Assembly (NCBI RefSeq): GCF_021869535.1
Contig: NW_026262734.1
Location: 81,654,339-81,718,338 of the forward strand
From: Mytilus californianus
Lineage: Eukaryota; Mollusca; Bivalvia; Mytilida; Mytilidae
Length of the DNA: 64,000 bases
Reading direction: 5' to 3'
In this document: one piece after another, positions 11,769 to 21,824 of the stretch
How the letters are laid out: every line of letters begins with the position of its first letter
How positions within the stretch are numbered: the first letter of the stretch is position 1
Notes under the pieces: generated by a model
The model's input: the letters and a program-made list of their open reading frames with translations, nothing else
Database searches by the model: none
Told to the model about the DNA's origin: nothing
Position numbers and translations under genes: made by a program

Positions 11769-11949
11769 TAGGGGTGGCAACGAGTACTCGAGTACTAGGA
11801 TAATCGTTTGCCTTTCATAAATCTTGAGACATTTTCCCTAACTTTAATTCCTTTTGAAATATCCCCTTCACAACTCTTATTACTGAACAAGAGCAAAATT
11901 AAAAAAAAACCCACGCAACTTATTAAAGACATTTGTAACGGTGTTTGTA

Positions 11950-12180
11950 CACGGTTCAATACAGGCAACAGTAGTATATCGGTGTTCAAAAGTCATAAAT
12001 CGATTGAGAGAAAACAAATCAGGGTTACAAACCAAAACCGAGGGAAACACATCAACTTTAAGAGGAAAACAAAGGAACAACAGGAACACCGAAGTGCAAC
12101 AAAAACAAACGCCAACACACATAGAAACGAACTATTTGATAACAACTGCCATATTCCTGACTTGGTACACAGCAAAAAAT
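11950..12180 (-). repeat. Interspersed repeat, family E, minus orientation
   Basis: The reverse complement carries GTGTTTCCCTCGGTTTTGG, TGTAACCCTGATTTGTTTTC, TCAATCGATTTATGACTTTT and ACACCGATATACTACTGTTGCC, the family E order seen at 3427-3612. The plus-strand GGCAACAGTAGTATA near 11965 is its terminus. Confidence 0.6.
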
Positions 12181-12560
12181 GTAACGCATGTTTACCACAT
12201 GTTTTTGAAAACGTATGGTAAACATGCGTTTCACCAAATGTTTATTATGTGTTTTGAGTAACAGGTGGTAAACATGTGTTTGAAACCATGCGTTTCCCAT
12301 ATGTTTGAAAAATATGTGGTAAACATGTGTTGATGAACGCATGTGAAACACATGTTTACAAAACGCATGAGAAACATACGTTTGACCACATGTTTACCAT
12401 ATGTTTTAAGAAACACCTGGTAAACATGTGTTTGAAAACATGTGGTTAACATATGTTATGAAAATCACCTGGTAAACGCATATCTTGAGTAACACCTGGT
12501 TAACATATGTTTGAAAACAGGCTGTTAACGTATGTTTTGAGTAACAACCGAAAAACATAT
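12181..12560. repeat. Palindromic degenerate short tandem array (GTAAACATGTG units)
   Basis: About 380 bp built from irregular 24-26-bp units around ACATGTG, GGTAAACATGTGTTTGAAAA and the reverse complement form CACATGTTTACC. GTAAACA or its complement TGTTTAC occurs at 12190, 12218, 12268, 12319, 12353, 12391 and 12420. Because both orientations alternate, the array is self-complementary. Overlapping open frames on both strands are artefacts of it. Confidence 0.75.
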
Positions 12561-13585
12561 TTATGTTCAAAGCGAACCCCTAAAATAGATGGGTGAACAC
12601 ATCTACTCTGGAAAGGTAAACAGTTCCTGCTCAACATGTGGCAACTAAGGTTTTAGTATGATTGCAAAGTATTAAAACAAATACAACTTTGATTTGATTT
12701 GATTCGCCATATATATATTGACAAACATGTGAACATATAAGTTCTGCATGGTGGGCTTCTCACGGAATATAGGAAAAAGTGTTGCAAGTATTTTCATAGT
12801 TCATGAGTTGAAAATTTTAAAATCATAATATCTTTTTTAACCTTGGACTTATAGATAAAGTCCAAGATATAGCCATTTCAAAGATCGATCATGCTGATAA
12901 TGTAGCAGTGGCTAGTATTTGTACAGAACCTTGTAGAGTATGGAATTTAAAATCACGGCAGTAGGACAATTTAGGATATTTCCCAATATATAATTTTATG
13001 GTAAAAGTTTGTTTGAAACTTCTACACTGATATCAATGATTTAATTGAACACCACATTCTCTATTTCTTTTCACGGATGCATAGGTACTACAGAGGTTCA
13101 CCGGAAGCCCACCTCTACCTCAGGCTTTCAAATCTCGGTAAAATTTCACAATTTTGAGATGACAACCTGACCTTTTTGACTTTATACCTATCAAGAACGC
13201 AGAGGATATATCATGAACCTCTAGGCACAAACATTAGTTTACAATTGAATATAAATTTGCGTTATAAGGCATTCATCATTCTATTTTCCCCTTTGTTGTA
13301 GGGAATTGGTCACAGTGTTAGTGTTTTTTCTTTAACAATGTTTGTTGCCTTTGAAAATTGATTGGGTGTGGGAAATGCAATATGTCGTTTAATAAAAATG
13401 TCATGTAACTATATGTTATATAATAGAATTGTTTTTTTTCGTGTTAATGATCGGTCAGTGCCTGAACATCGTAGCAAATGCGGCGGCATGCATTTCAATA
13501 ACAGATTCATGGCATGCGACAGCAGAGGAGGGGGTTGAAAACGGAGGGGATCATATTTCAAATCCCACGACTGTTTTTTTCATAT
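12561..13585. other. Spacer, nothing recognised
   Basis: No exon-like frames or repeat matches seen. Confidence 0.45.
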
Positions 13586-13614
13586 CCCCCCGCCCCCCCC
13601 CCCCCCCCCCCCCC
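13586..13614. repeat. Poly-C tract
   Basis: C6, G, then a run of 22 C. It pairs with the poly-G tract 174 bp downstream. Confidence 0.9.
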
Positions 13615-13788
13615 AGTTAATCCAACATAAAATATGTTATACCCCTCAGCAGGTGTATTTATTTATTACTGACAGCCGGTGAAAAGAAATGTAAAATAAA
13701 TGAATTTATAGTTCAACTCTTTGTAAATATGTTTTCCGTGCAACTAATTGAATAAAAATGATAATTTTCGCTATAAATATGAGGTTCT

Positions 13789-13811
13789 GGGGGGGGGGGG
13801 GGGGGGGGGGG
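13789..13811. repeat. Poly-G tract (23 G)
   Basis: An uninterrupted G run in otherwise AT-rich DNA, able to form a quadruplex or pair with the poly-C tract at 13593-13614. A shorter G run of about 11 lies at 17422-17432. Run length in assemblies is often unreliable. Confidence 0.9.
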
Positions 13812-14435
13812 TCCTTTATATCTTTATTCCTTAATTCTCAGACCATTAACATTTTTCTCTATTCTTCATTTTATAGTTTGTCCTTTACTTTCAATAATTC
13901 TCAATATTCAGTCTTTATAATTAAGAACCCCATAATTCTCACTTGTTCTTTATTCAAATTTTTGGCTTTTTTACTCTCTTCTCTCCTTTCTTTATTTTTT
14001 CTCTTTATTCTGTACTTTTCGTCCATCATTCTCTAATTTTTCATCCCAAAACTGTTTCCAGACCTTCATACGAATACGAAAACCCGGAAATCGTCTCACC
14101 GTTACTGTTTTGTATACCATTACGCAAAATCCATGGACGCTCGTCTGCACGAGTTGTTGATGGAGATTTCAATTTTTACTGTAAGAATGGACAGAGTCAG
14201 AGATAGATGATATAAAGAACTCTGGTTGTTCAAACTGATGGTCAAACCGATAAACAAATAAATTGAAGTAGATGACTTGTCGATTAACTGGGAGAAACCG
14301 GGGAACGATACAAATGAAAGTCAACGCAACGAAAGTGTTTTTGTTTTGATGGGTTACTTGGAAAGCACAATGAAAGGTAAATATAATTTATCATTCACAT
14401 TTTTAAATGGATAAAAGCAGGAAGATGTTAGTCTT
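13812..14435. other. T-rich spacer, nothing recognised
   Basis: A strongly pyrimidine-biased stretch (13815-14045) gives long but meaningless open frames. No gene support. Confidence 0.45.
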
Positions 14436-14439
14436 AAAT

Positions 14440-14580
14440 TGTCTTCACGAATGCTTTCGAGACGCGACGGCCATATTTCAATGACGCCTATAGGATGTGT
14501 CGGCCATACCGCCACATCGTCCATACCTTGTAAAGACGTATCGTCCATACCTTGTAAAGACGTATCGTATCGTCCATACT
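14440..14580 (-). repeat. Left arm of a diverged inverted repeat pair
   Basis: The reverse complement of this segment resembles 15905-16045: both contain GTATGGACGATGT, ACATCCTAT followed by GCGTCAT or ACGTCAT, and CCGTCGCGTC. Within it CGTCCATACCTTGTAAAGAC is tandemly duplicated (14518 and 14542). Confidence 0.55.
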
Positions 14581-14653
14581 TTAAGTTTTAATTCCATTGA
14601 GCATGTTGAGGTTATAGCATAAAATATAATAATACAACACTACCCAATGATAG

Positions 14654-14774
14654 TCCAAATAATTATAACGTCTTGAAAGGCTATTATATTTTTTGCTTTG
14701 ACGCCTTACATCGACGCTGTAAGGTGTCAAAGCAAAAAATAAATAGCCTTTCAAGACGTCAGAATTATTTGAAC
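14654..14774. mobile_element. Foldback (hairpin) element
   Basis: Arms of about 57 bp (14654-14710 and 14718-14774) are inverse complements apart from a few mismatches and indels, around a 7-base centre, TCGACGC. Matching blocks include CGTCTTGAAAGGCTATT / AATAGCCTTTCAAGACG and GCTTTGACGCCTTACA / TGTAAGGTGTCAAAGC. A half copy of the outer arm recurs at 16286-16326. Confidence 0.75.
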
Positions 14775-14779
14775 TAAAC

Positions 14780-15900
14780 CCAATGTATATGCTTGTATCT
14801 GCTTGAACTCAGCTTGGGTGCTTTATTTTTATACTCATTAATTTATAGTGATCTCGATTTGTATTTCCTTTAGGATTTACAATTTCTTTACAAAAGCATA
14901 ATTAATACTTATGTTCACCAGAAAAATAATAATGAGCAATTAACAATCTTCCTAAAATTTCTTTAAAACTAATCATTATCAGATTACTTTGTTTTATATT
15001 TCAAACTTAACTTATTGTTTTAACCATGACAAATTAATCTCCCATTTTGGATATTCATTCTTATTCGTTTTATTTTTCCAGTTTGTTTTACACAAGATAT
15101 TAAACATTTATTTAGAAAATAATATAAATTTTTTATTAGATAAAACACATTTATATATGATATTTCTGTTTGGTATTAAATTAATAGTTAAGATCCATTT
15201 TGTTACATCTGGTGATCCGTTTAACTGGCAATCGCCAATGGCAGTCAGTAGGGTTTAAGAACATTGGTTGTTCGACCTGCTAGTCAAATGCGTTATGTCA
15301 AAATATACTTTTTCACTTTTTTGTTCTTTAAGAAAAAGTTGTTTGTGCTGTATTAAGACCCCTCTACCAAGAAATTTGTTTTGCTTGCACACGTATAAAA
15401 ATTGCGGTTTTTAACGGATCACCGATGTAATAAATAGATCGTAATTATAAATTTTATACTAAACAGAAAACAATAAAATTGCGGAAAAGATGGCATACCG
15501 CAAACAAAAGGTACAAAGATTTTGTACACCATATCCGGATTTCGACAATTAATGTCTCTTCAGTGATGTTAGGAATCGAAACTGTATTTGGAAAGCCATA
15601 CAATTTACCTCAATTTAGGATAGACTCTTGAATTTTGGGGAGTCAAAATAGGATGAACGGATCATATAAACCCGAAGGCAAATATAATACAAGCCCAAAC
15701 GAAAAAGTATAAATAAGTAAATTGAAAACAACGTTCAAACCTATGATATATAATGCGTATTTCAAGTGTATAACAAATAAAAAACATGACCAATAATGTG
15801 AAAACAGCACAATACATTTACAAGTTATAATAACCATCTACATGTATATATTTAAATTACTTTAATTAATAAATAAGAATTGCTGAAAGAAAGAAAAAAC
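14780..15900. other. AT-rich spacer inside the inverted-repeat pair
   Basis: Open frames here are short and AT-driven (for example 14989-15258). No domain or splice-border support. Confidence 0.45.
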
Positions 15901-15904
15901 ACAT

Positions 15905-16045
15905 GGATGAAGAGTCTTCACAAAGTATGGACGATGTAGTCCTATGGTCGTTACATCTTTTCAAGGTATGGCCAATCAATACATCCTATGGACGTCATGG
16001 CAGTGTGTCCGTCGCGTCCTGCATCGTCACGAATAACCATTTGAC
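15905..16045 (+). repeat. Right arm of the diverged inverted repeat pair
   Basis: Pairs with 14440-14580 in inverse orientation; shared blocks are given in that entry. Confidence 0.55.
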
Positions 16046-16285
16046 TTCAGACTTGTAAACAACTTGAAAATCAGTCCTAAGAACGAGTTTGGATACTTCT
16101 TAGTATTTTATCTATTTATCATTAAACATTTATGTGTCATAATGACGATGTTACAAGAGCAAGATACAAATATATTATAAATTACTATTAGAGACAGCTG
16201 TTTTTATGTAATGTAAAAAGTCAAGAACATCAATTTTGATTACTAAGTAGTCTGTGCCAAACTGTTTTAGGGTTTGTCTAGATCT

Positions 16286-16326
16286 AGTCCAAATGATGTC
16301 TTGAAAGGCTATTTTATTTTTTTGCA
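16286..16326 (+). repeat. Half copy of the foldback arm
   Basis: AGTCCAAATGATGTCTTGAA and the following AGGCTATTTTATTTTTTTGC repeat the outer left arm of the hairpin at 14654. It abuts the tandem array that starts at about 16330. Confidence 0.6.
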
Positions 16327-16329
16327 ATA

Positions 16330-17275
16330 GTGAACCGTTTGTCCGTCCGGATTAGGATACATTATTTGTCCGGCAATTTTCTCCTACAGTTTTGGAGGTA
16401 CAACTTTAATATTTGTAGGATGGTCATACACATAATGAAGGTGTGCATGGCCACAGGATTTTGATTGTATCAAATATTCTGAAAATGACAGGTAGATTGA
16501 CTTAATCATTTTTTTTTTGTACTAGCTACATAAAGAGATCATGGTTTGTCTAGCTTTCTCCTCCTAAAGTTTTGGAGGTACAGCTTTAATATTTTGTAGG
16601 ATGTTCATACACATAATGAAGGTGTGCATGGCCACAGGATTTTGATTTTATCAAATATTCTGAATATAACAGGTAAATTGACTTAGTCATTTTTTTGGTA
16701 CTAGCTACATAAAGAGATCATGGTTTGTCCAGCTTTCTCCTCCTAAAGTTTTGGAGGTACAGCTTTAATATTTTGTAGGATGTTCATACACATAATGAAG
16801 GTGTGCATGGCCACAGGATTTTGATTTTATCAAATATTCTGAATATAACAGGTAAATTGACTTAGTCATTTTTTTTGGTACTAGCTACATAAAGAGATCA
16901 TGGTTTGTCCAGCTTTCTCCACCTAAAGTTTTGGAGGTACAGCTTTAATATTTTGTAGGATGTTCATACTTATAATGAAGGTGTGCATGGCCACAGGATT
17001 TTGATTTCTTTTTAATATTCTGAAAATGACAGGTAGTTGGACTTAAACATTTTTAGATACTAGCTACATTGTACATCAAGAGATCATGGTTGGTCCAGCT
17101 ATCTCCTCCTATAGTTTTGGAGATACAGATTTAATATTTTGTAGGATGTTCATTCACATAATGAAGGTGTGCATGGCCACAGGGTTTTGATTTTATTTAA
17201 ATATTCTGAAAATGACAGGTATGTGAACTGGTTTGTCCAGCTATTTCCTACAGCTACATCTTCATACATAGTATT
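16330..17275 (+). repeat. Tandem repeat, ~180-bp unit, five copies plus a partial
   Basis: Units start near 16361, 16543, 16722, 16902 and 17088, with a partial at about 17229. Each contains CCTCCTAAAGTTTTGGAGGT, TTTGTAGGATGTTCATACAC, AATGAAGGTGTGCATGGCCA and CAGGATTTTGATTT, then ACTAGCTACAT and GAGATCATGG. Central units are nearly identical; outer ones are more diverged. Confidence 0.85.
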
Positions 17276-17279
17276 AAAT

Positions 17280-18145
17280 TTATAATTTCCTATGGTCAGG
17301 CGGGGGCATCATTTGTGTCTCACAGACAGCGTAACAATTTCAAGTTGTATGCCAACATCACTATTTGTCAAATCTGAAATATGGGGAACTATACTCATGC
17401 ATAGGGCAGAGCAGAAAAAAAGGGGGGGGGGGCATTGTCCATATCTAGTTTTTTCAATTTTTTCGTGACATTTTCATCGTGGAAAGTCAGATCAAAAAGC
17501 ATGTGGCTATAATTCTAAAGAAATTAAAATATTTGGTTATTAATACATCATTTGATAGAGTGAAAGGTATAGGTATCTATAGCTGTAATAAGATCAGAAC
17601 TGACACGAATACAGCACAAAATCGTGATACATATACATATAACACGGAAAAAAAAAACGAATATCCATAGGTCAATGTATGATTTTCAATACCGTGTGAC
17701 TCAAAAAAATTTCCAAAATCCTACACACTAATGTGTAAAATCTGTTTTGTTTTTATAGTGTTATGAAGAGTTTTGCATTTATATCAAATTCATCTCAAGT
17801 ACAAATGTACATGTAGTGTCCCTTTATTGTACAAAAAGTGTAGTAATAAATGAACAAAATTTGTTTCAAACGTTAAAATGTTCGTCCACAACAATTGTTT
17901 GTAAATCAGTCTAAAAAACAGAGGACAGGATTGTTTATGTTTTTATCCACAGCACACAATTACTAGTGTCAAAAGAGTTAAATGTTTAAGTAAGATTCAC
18001 TTTAAATTATAGTTTGCATTTTAATCAAGGAAAATAATGACCTTACACAGGTCATTATTTTATGCCTTGAAGGAAATTTCATTGAAAATTGGTATCATCC
18101 GGGTTGATTCTTTAAAATTTAAAATGAAAAAATAAATTCTAATTG
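17280..18145. other. Spacer, nothing recognised
   Basis: No supported gene. Contains the 11-G run at 17422. Confidence 0.45.
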
Positions 18146-18149
18146 ATGT

Positions 18150-18590
18150 ACAGTCACTTCTTTGTCTGAAATAATTGTAAGGTGTATACACATCTACATG
18201 TATATGGCAGCTGGTACATCTGACTTTGACCTCATTTTCATGGATTATTGCATTGGTCAATGTTAAGATTTCCAGGACTAGCTTATTTCTGAGATGCTAT
18301 CATGGCTGTATATATATATATATATGCAATAGGTCAACTGTGTTTAATTTATTGAATTATTATTAGGAGTGTATGTCTGTTTATCTCACCTTGACTACAT
18401 TTGCATGGTTCATCGGTCAATGTTAAGTTTTCCTGGTTTAGACTAGTCGATTTCTCAGATACTGTAAAATAGGTTAATTTTTGGTGTATGAAATTATGAG
18501 GCATGCATGTCTGTCTAGCAGGGTTCATTTTATCTTGATCACATTTACACTGACCAAATTGAACATCTTTGTATAACTTCAAATTTCAAA
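18150..18590 (+). repeat. Degenerate bivalve tandem repeat, three units
   Basis: Three related blocks carry TTTGACCTCATTTTCATGG / CTTGACTACATTTGCATGG / CTTGATCACATTTACACTG. The first two also share GGTCAATGTTAAG; the blocks also share a TGTATGTCTGT-like segment. I recognise this as the widespread mussel 'tgaccttgacctcattttcatgg' repeat. Its reverse complement mimics a cysteine-containing exon (CKCSQG, CKCDQD) with splice-like borders, but the repeat explains the pattern better. Confidence 0.65.
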
Positions 18591-18594
18591 TTCC

Positions 18595-19200
18595 TTTATT
18601 GCCCAAAGATTGGCATTATAAACCATAACAAAATCAGAGATGCAATATAACCACTTTCATTCATAAAACTGTAATACTGATTTGATATGATGTATAAGAA
18701 CGTGAAAATAATTAAATGCTTTTTGTATAGTCTTATTTTTAGGGCAAATCTGTTGGTCTTATATTGAAATGTCGGAGTAAAGCAATGTTGCCAGTTATTA
18801 TAACTTCCTTTTATGCAATTAAACATTTTCTTTTAGCATTTTAAATGAAAGTACATGTACTTAGAGAAGTGGGAGAAGATAATCAACAGAACTGAAGTTA
18901 TTACAGGCAATGCTTTCTAGATTATATAGACTACTAGTGGATTTGAAAATTGCTGTATTGATTCATTTGCAAATAAGGAGCAGCAGCCAATTAAACATTG
19001 TGTGATGAAAGGTATGTCATAAAAGTTATGCCTTTGTGCAATTATTTTTTTGTTTTCAGACTTACAAGTAAATTTTGAGGTCATAGAGGTGAAAGTTTTC
19101 ATTCTTGGGCTAGTTTGAAAATTTGCCATGTTAGCAGTGACAAATTATTTATTTTAATTGGTCAATTTTATATTAAATTGCATTGGAAGCTCTCTTAACA
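18595..19200. other. Spacer, nothing recognised
   Basis: AT-rich; incidental minus-strand frames only. Confidence 0.45.
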
Positions 19201-19204
19201 CTAC

Positions 19205-19665
19205 ATTGCTTGTTCTTTTTAGCTCAACTGGCCAAAAGGGCCAAATGAGCTTTTCTCATTACTTGGTGTCCGTTGTCGGTTGTCCTCTGTTATTTTCTAC
19301 AAAAATCTTCTCTTCTGAAACTACTGCAATGTAGGCCAAATTCAACCAAACTTGGTCACAATCATCATTAGGGTATCTAGTTTAAAAATTTGTCTGATGA
19401 CCCCTACTGCCAACCAAGATGGCTGACATGTCTAAAAACAGAACATAAGTGTGAAATGCAAGATTTGTCTATTATTTTGTAAACCGTTATAATAAAGAAA
19501 ATCTGATAGAGGCGGAACTGTCAGACAACTTCTAATAGGATTTGTATCCCTGAAATGACAAATTTTACCTTTTTTTTTCATGTTTGCCTATTATCTGTAT
19601 CTAGAAAACTATAATACAATGTAGATTGAGAGAAACTTTAAATGGAAAAAAAATGAAAAATGATC
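19205..19665 (+). repeat. Mollusc interspersed repeat (GGGCCAAATGAGCTTTTCTC type)
   Basis: Ordered blocks AATGAGCTTTTCTCATTACT, CTACAAAAATCTTCTCTTCT, AATTCAACCAAACTTGGTCA, CAATCATCATTAGGGTATCT, AACCAAGATGGCTGAC and further are those of a repeat I recognise as common in bivalve and other molluscan genomes. A single copy occurs in this window. Confidence 0.6.
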
Positions 19666-19694
19666 ACCAAGACAAGTTATAAGATTAATAAAAT

Positions 19695-20230
19695 TGAGAA
19701 TTGAAATGTGGAATGTGTCAAAGAGACAACAATCCAACCAAAGGACAGAAAACAGCGGAAGTCCACCAATGAGTCTTCAACACAGCGTGAAAATCCTGTA
19801 CCTCAAGGCTTGCTTCAACTTGCCCCCAAACAAAGTGTGTACTAAGTCTGACAGTGAAAATTGACTTCACGCTAAACTCCAAAACATATAAATGGACTAA
19901 AATTAAAAAAACATACAAGACTTAACAGAGGCTCTTGATTTCGGACAGGCGCGAAAATCCAGCAGTGTAAATATGTTTTGTTAGATCTCAAGACTCCCTT
20001 ATACCTCTAGCCAATGTAGAATAAAAAAACACACAGTAAAACTCAGTTCAAAAGAAGTCTAAGTCCGATGTCAGGATAGGTACATTTGAACCAAAAAGAA
20101 ACTAAGTATAATGACAATAATGCATAAATTACTAGCAGTTACTGACATGCCAGCTCCAGACCTCGATTAAACTAATTTAAGATTATGTCGTCATCATATG
20201 AAAATCAAGCACAAGTCTAACATTGATGAA
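19695..20230 (-). mobile_element. Solo 3' tail of Penelope-like family B
   Basis: It carries the same order of blocks as 37470-37990: GTGTCAAAGAGACAACAATC, GTCTTCAACACAGCG, ACGCTAAACTCCAAAACATA, CAGGCGCGAAAATCC, ACCTCTAGCCAATGTAGA, AAGTCCGATGTCAGGATAGG and CTAGCAGTTACTGACATGCC. It therefore extends further into the tail than the 9.8-kb copy, and it ends before the coding part. Confidence 0.7.
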
Positions 20231-20234
20231 GAAT

Positions 20235-21655
20235 TTTCCAATTTTTCGCGTTTTTGCCTCATCTTAAAAATTGTAATGAAAACTTAAGTACAGAAAATTT
20301 TTTTATCAGCATGACTAGATCTCCAATTTAAAGACAATATGGGGGAAATCATCCAACAACTCGAGAGAATTATTGCCCGTTAATGCATTTTTTTTACCAT
20401 ATTTTTTTAATAATTTGTCTTATATGATAATAATTATAATAGGTAAATACTGGGTAGACACTGTAAATCAAAAAATTATCAGCAATGCAAGATCTACTGA
20501 AGTCAAAGTATTCTCAATAGTTAGTAGACTGTCACTCTTTATAGAAGTGGTTGCCCTTAAATGAGGATTTTAATACCATCTTTTGTGTTTTGAACAAAAA
20601 TTTATTAAGATAGAAAGAAACTAAACAGACTAAATGATCAGCAATACAAGGTATAAAAAAACAGATTTTTGTCATGGTGTAACACCACTTATTCGGGCCC
20701 GGCCAGAAAGCAGTAGTTCCTACGCATGGGTGTAACTTTCAAAATATGTAGAATATTTAGGTAATTTTAGTATCAAATGAAAGCTGAATGACTAGTGATC
20801 ATTGTAGAACACTTTTTGACTTGTAATTTTGAATAATAAAAGAATTGCGTTGCATTTTGTGCTGTGTACAGGACATTTTAAGAAAAAATGGTGGGTTGAA
20901 CCTGGTTTCATGGCATGCCAAACCTCCCGCTTTATGACAATGTTAAAAAATATCGTTAAAACACTACGTGACAGAAATACAGCACAAACACACGCAAGAA
21001 CATTCACAACAAAGAAACGCAAACAGATAATGTAAAAGTCGACACTTTCATGGATCAAAACTCACAAGCCGTAAACATACAACACTTTCATGGATCAATA
21101 ACTCATAAGCCGTAAACTTACCATTGATTGTTAATCAAGAGTTCTTTGTAATCGAGATTGGTGTGATATGTACTTTTAATGTATTCAATATTTATTTGAA
21201 ACTTTATTATTCTTTAATTTATAAATAAACATAGTTTTGTACAAGTAATTTGAAATCCAATATTTTGTTGACAAATTATGGGACAAGTCATTATATAAAA
21301 ATAACGAAACCCACGGGATAAGATAATACAGATTGTCCATCAAGTCGGACCTTTTTCAACATATTGATGGTTTTATTGACATGTTTTTGATTTGATACAT
21401 GAACACACAAACAATAATTGCTATTATGATAGGTTATTTTTAGAAACGGTGGTCAGAATTCATTGTTCAATTGTCACAAAAAAGGAAAAGCGATACACAC
21501 TACCAGAGATAAAGTTATATTTTGAAGTCTTACAGTTTGAGGTCTACAATAATACGTTAAGATGTCAAGTGATGTCATCATATTAAGGTAATAACAAAAA
21601 TACCGCATCCCAAATTCCCAACAAAAATCAATACTTTTCACAAGACGTTAAAGAT
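20235..21655. other. Spacer with possible decayed family E fragment
   Basis: Around 20870-20945 the blocks CAGGACATTTTAAGAAAAAA and GGTGGGTTGAACCTGGTTTC resemble 52765-52795 (AAAGGGTGGGTTAAACCTGG), suggesting a tail fragment in the same orientation. Otherwise there is nothing I can name. Confidence 0.4.
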
Positions 21656-21733
21656 TTATCCGGGTACTCGAGTACTCACAACCATCATGACCGAGTACTC
21701 GAGTATTAAATTTCAGATCTTTTGACATCCCTT

Positions 21734-21741
21734 ATATTTAA
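21734..21741. repeat. Right 8-bp target-site duplication, ATATTTAA
   Basis: Identical to 11761-11768; see the hAT-like element entry. Confidence 0.5.
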
Positions 21742-21824
21742 TCATGTTTTAATTTATCAAAAACAAAATCAATGTTAGAACAACAGATATCTCTAAAAGC
21801 ACATTGCAAGTTTTTTGTACGTAC

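Larger units (their letters stand above)
11769..21733. mobile_element. Candidate ~10-kb non-autonomous hAT-like element
   Basis: The left end reads TAGGGGTGGCAA, and the right end, read inward, AAGGGATGTCAA: 9 of 12 positions match. Just inside each end lie CGAGTACTCGAGTACT-type palindromic repeats (11781-11796 on the left; 21664-21677 and 21692-21706 on the right). The flanks are identical 8-mers, ATATTTAA. hAT elements have TIRs of this kind ((C/T)AGGG.TG..AA) and 8-bp target duplications. No transposase-like frame is present inside, and the interior holds other nested repeats, so it would be non-autonomous or heavily rearranged. The alternative is two independent short hAT-derived elements whose flanks match by chance. 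Confidence 0.5.

Noticed and set aside
11795-12452. Many overlapping open frames on both strands
   Set aside because: They fall in family E repeat and in the palindromic ACATG array, which is open in several frames by composition.
13758-14206. Two overlapping hydrophobic open frames
   Set aside because: They arise from the poly-G tract and a pyrimidine-rich stretch; no start context, domain or splice border.
18349-18582. Cysteine-containing exon (CKCDQD / CKCSQG) on the minus strand
   Set aside because: The same sequence is better explained as three degenerate units of a widespread bivalve tandem repeat.
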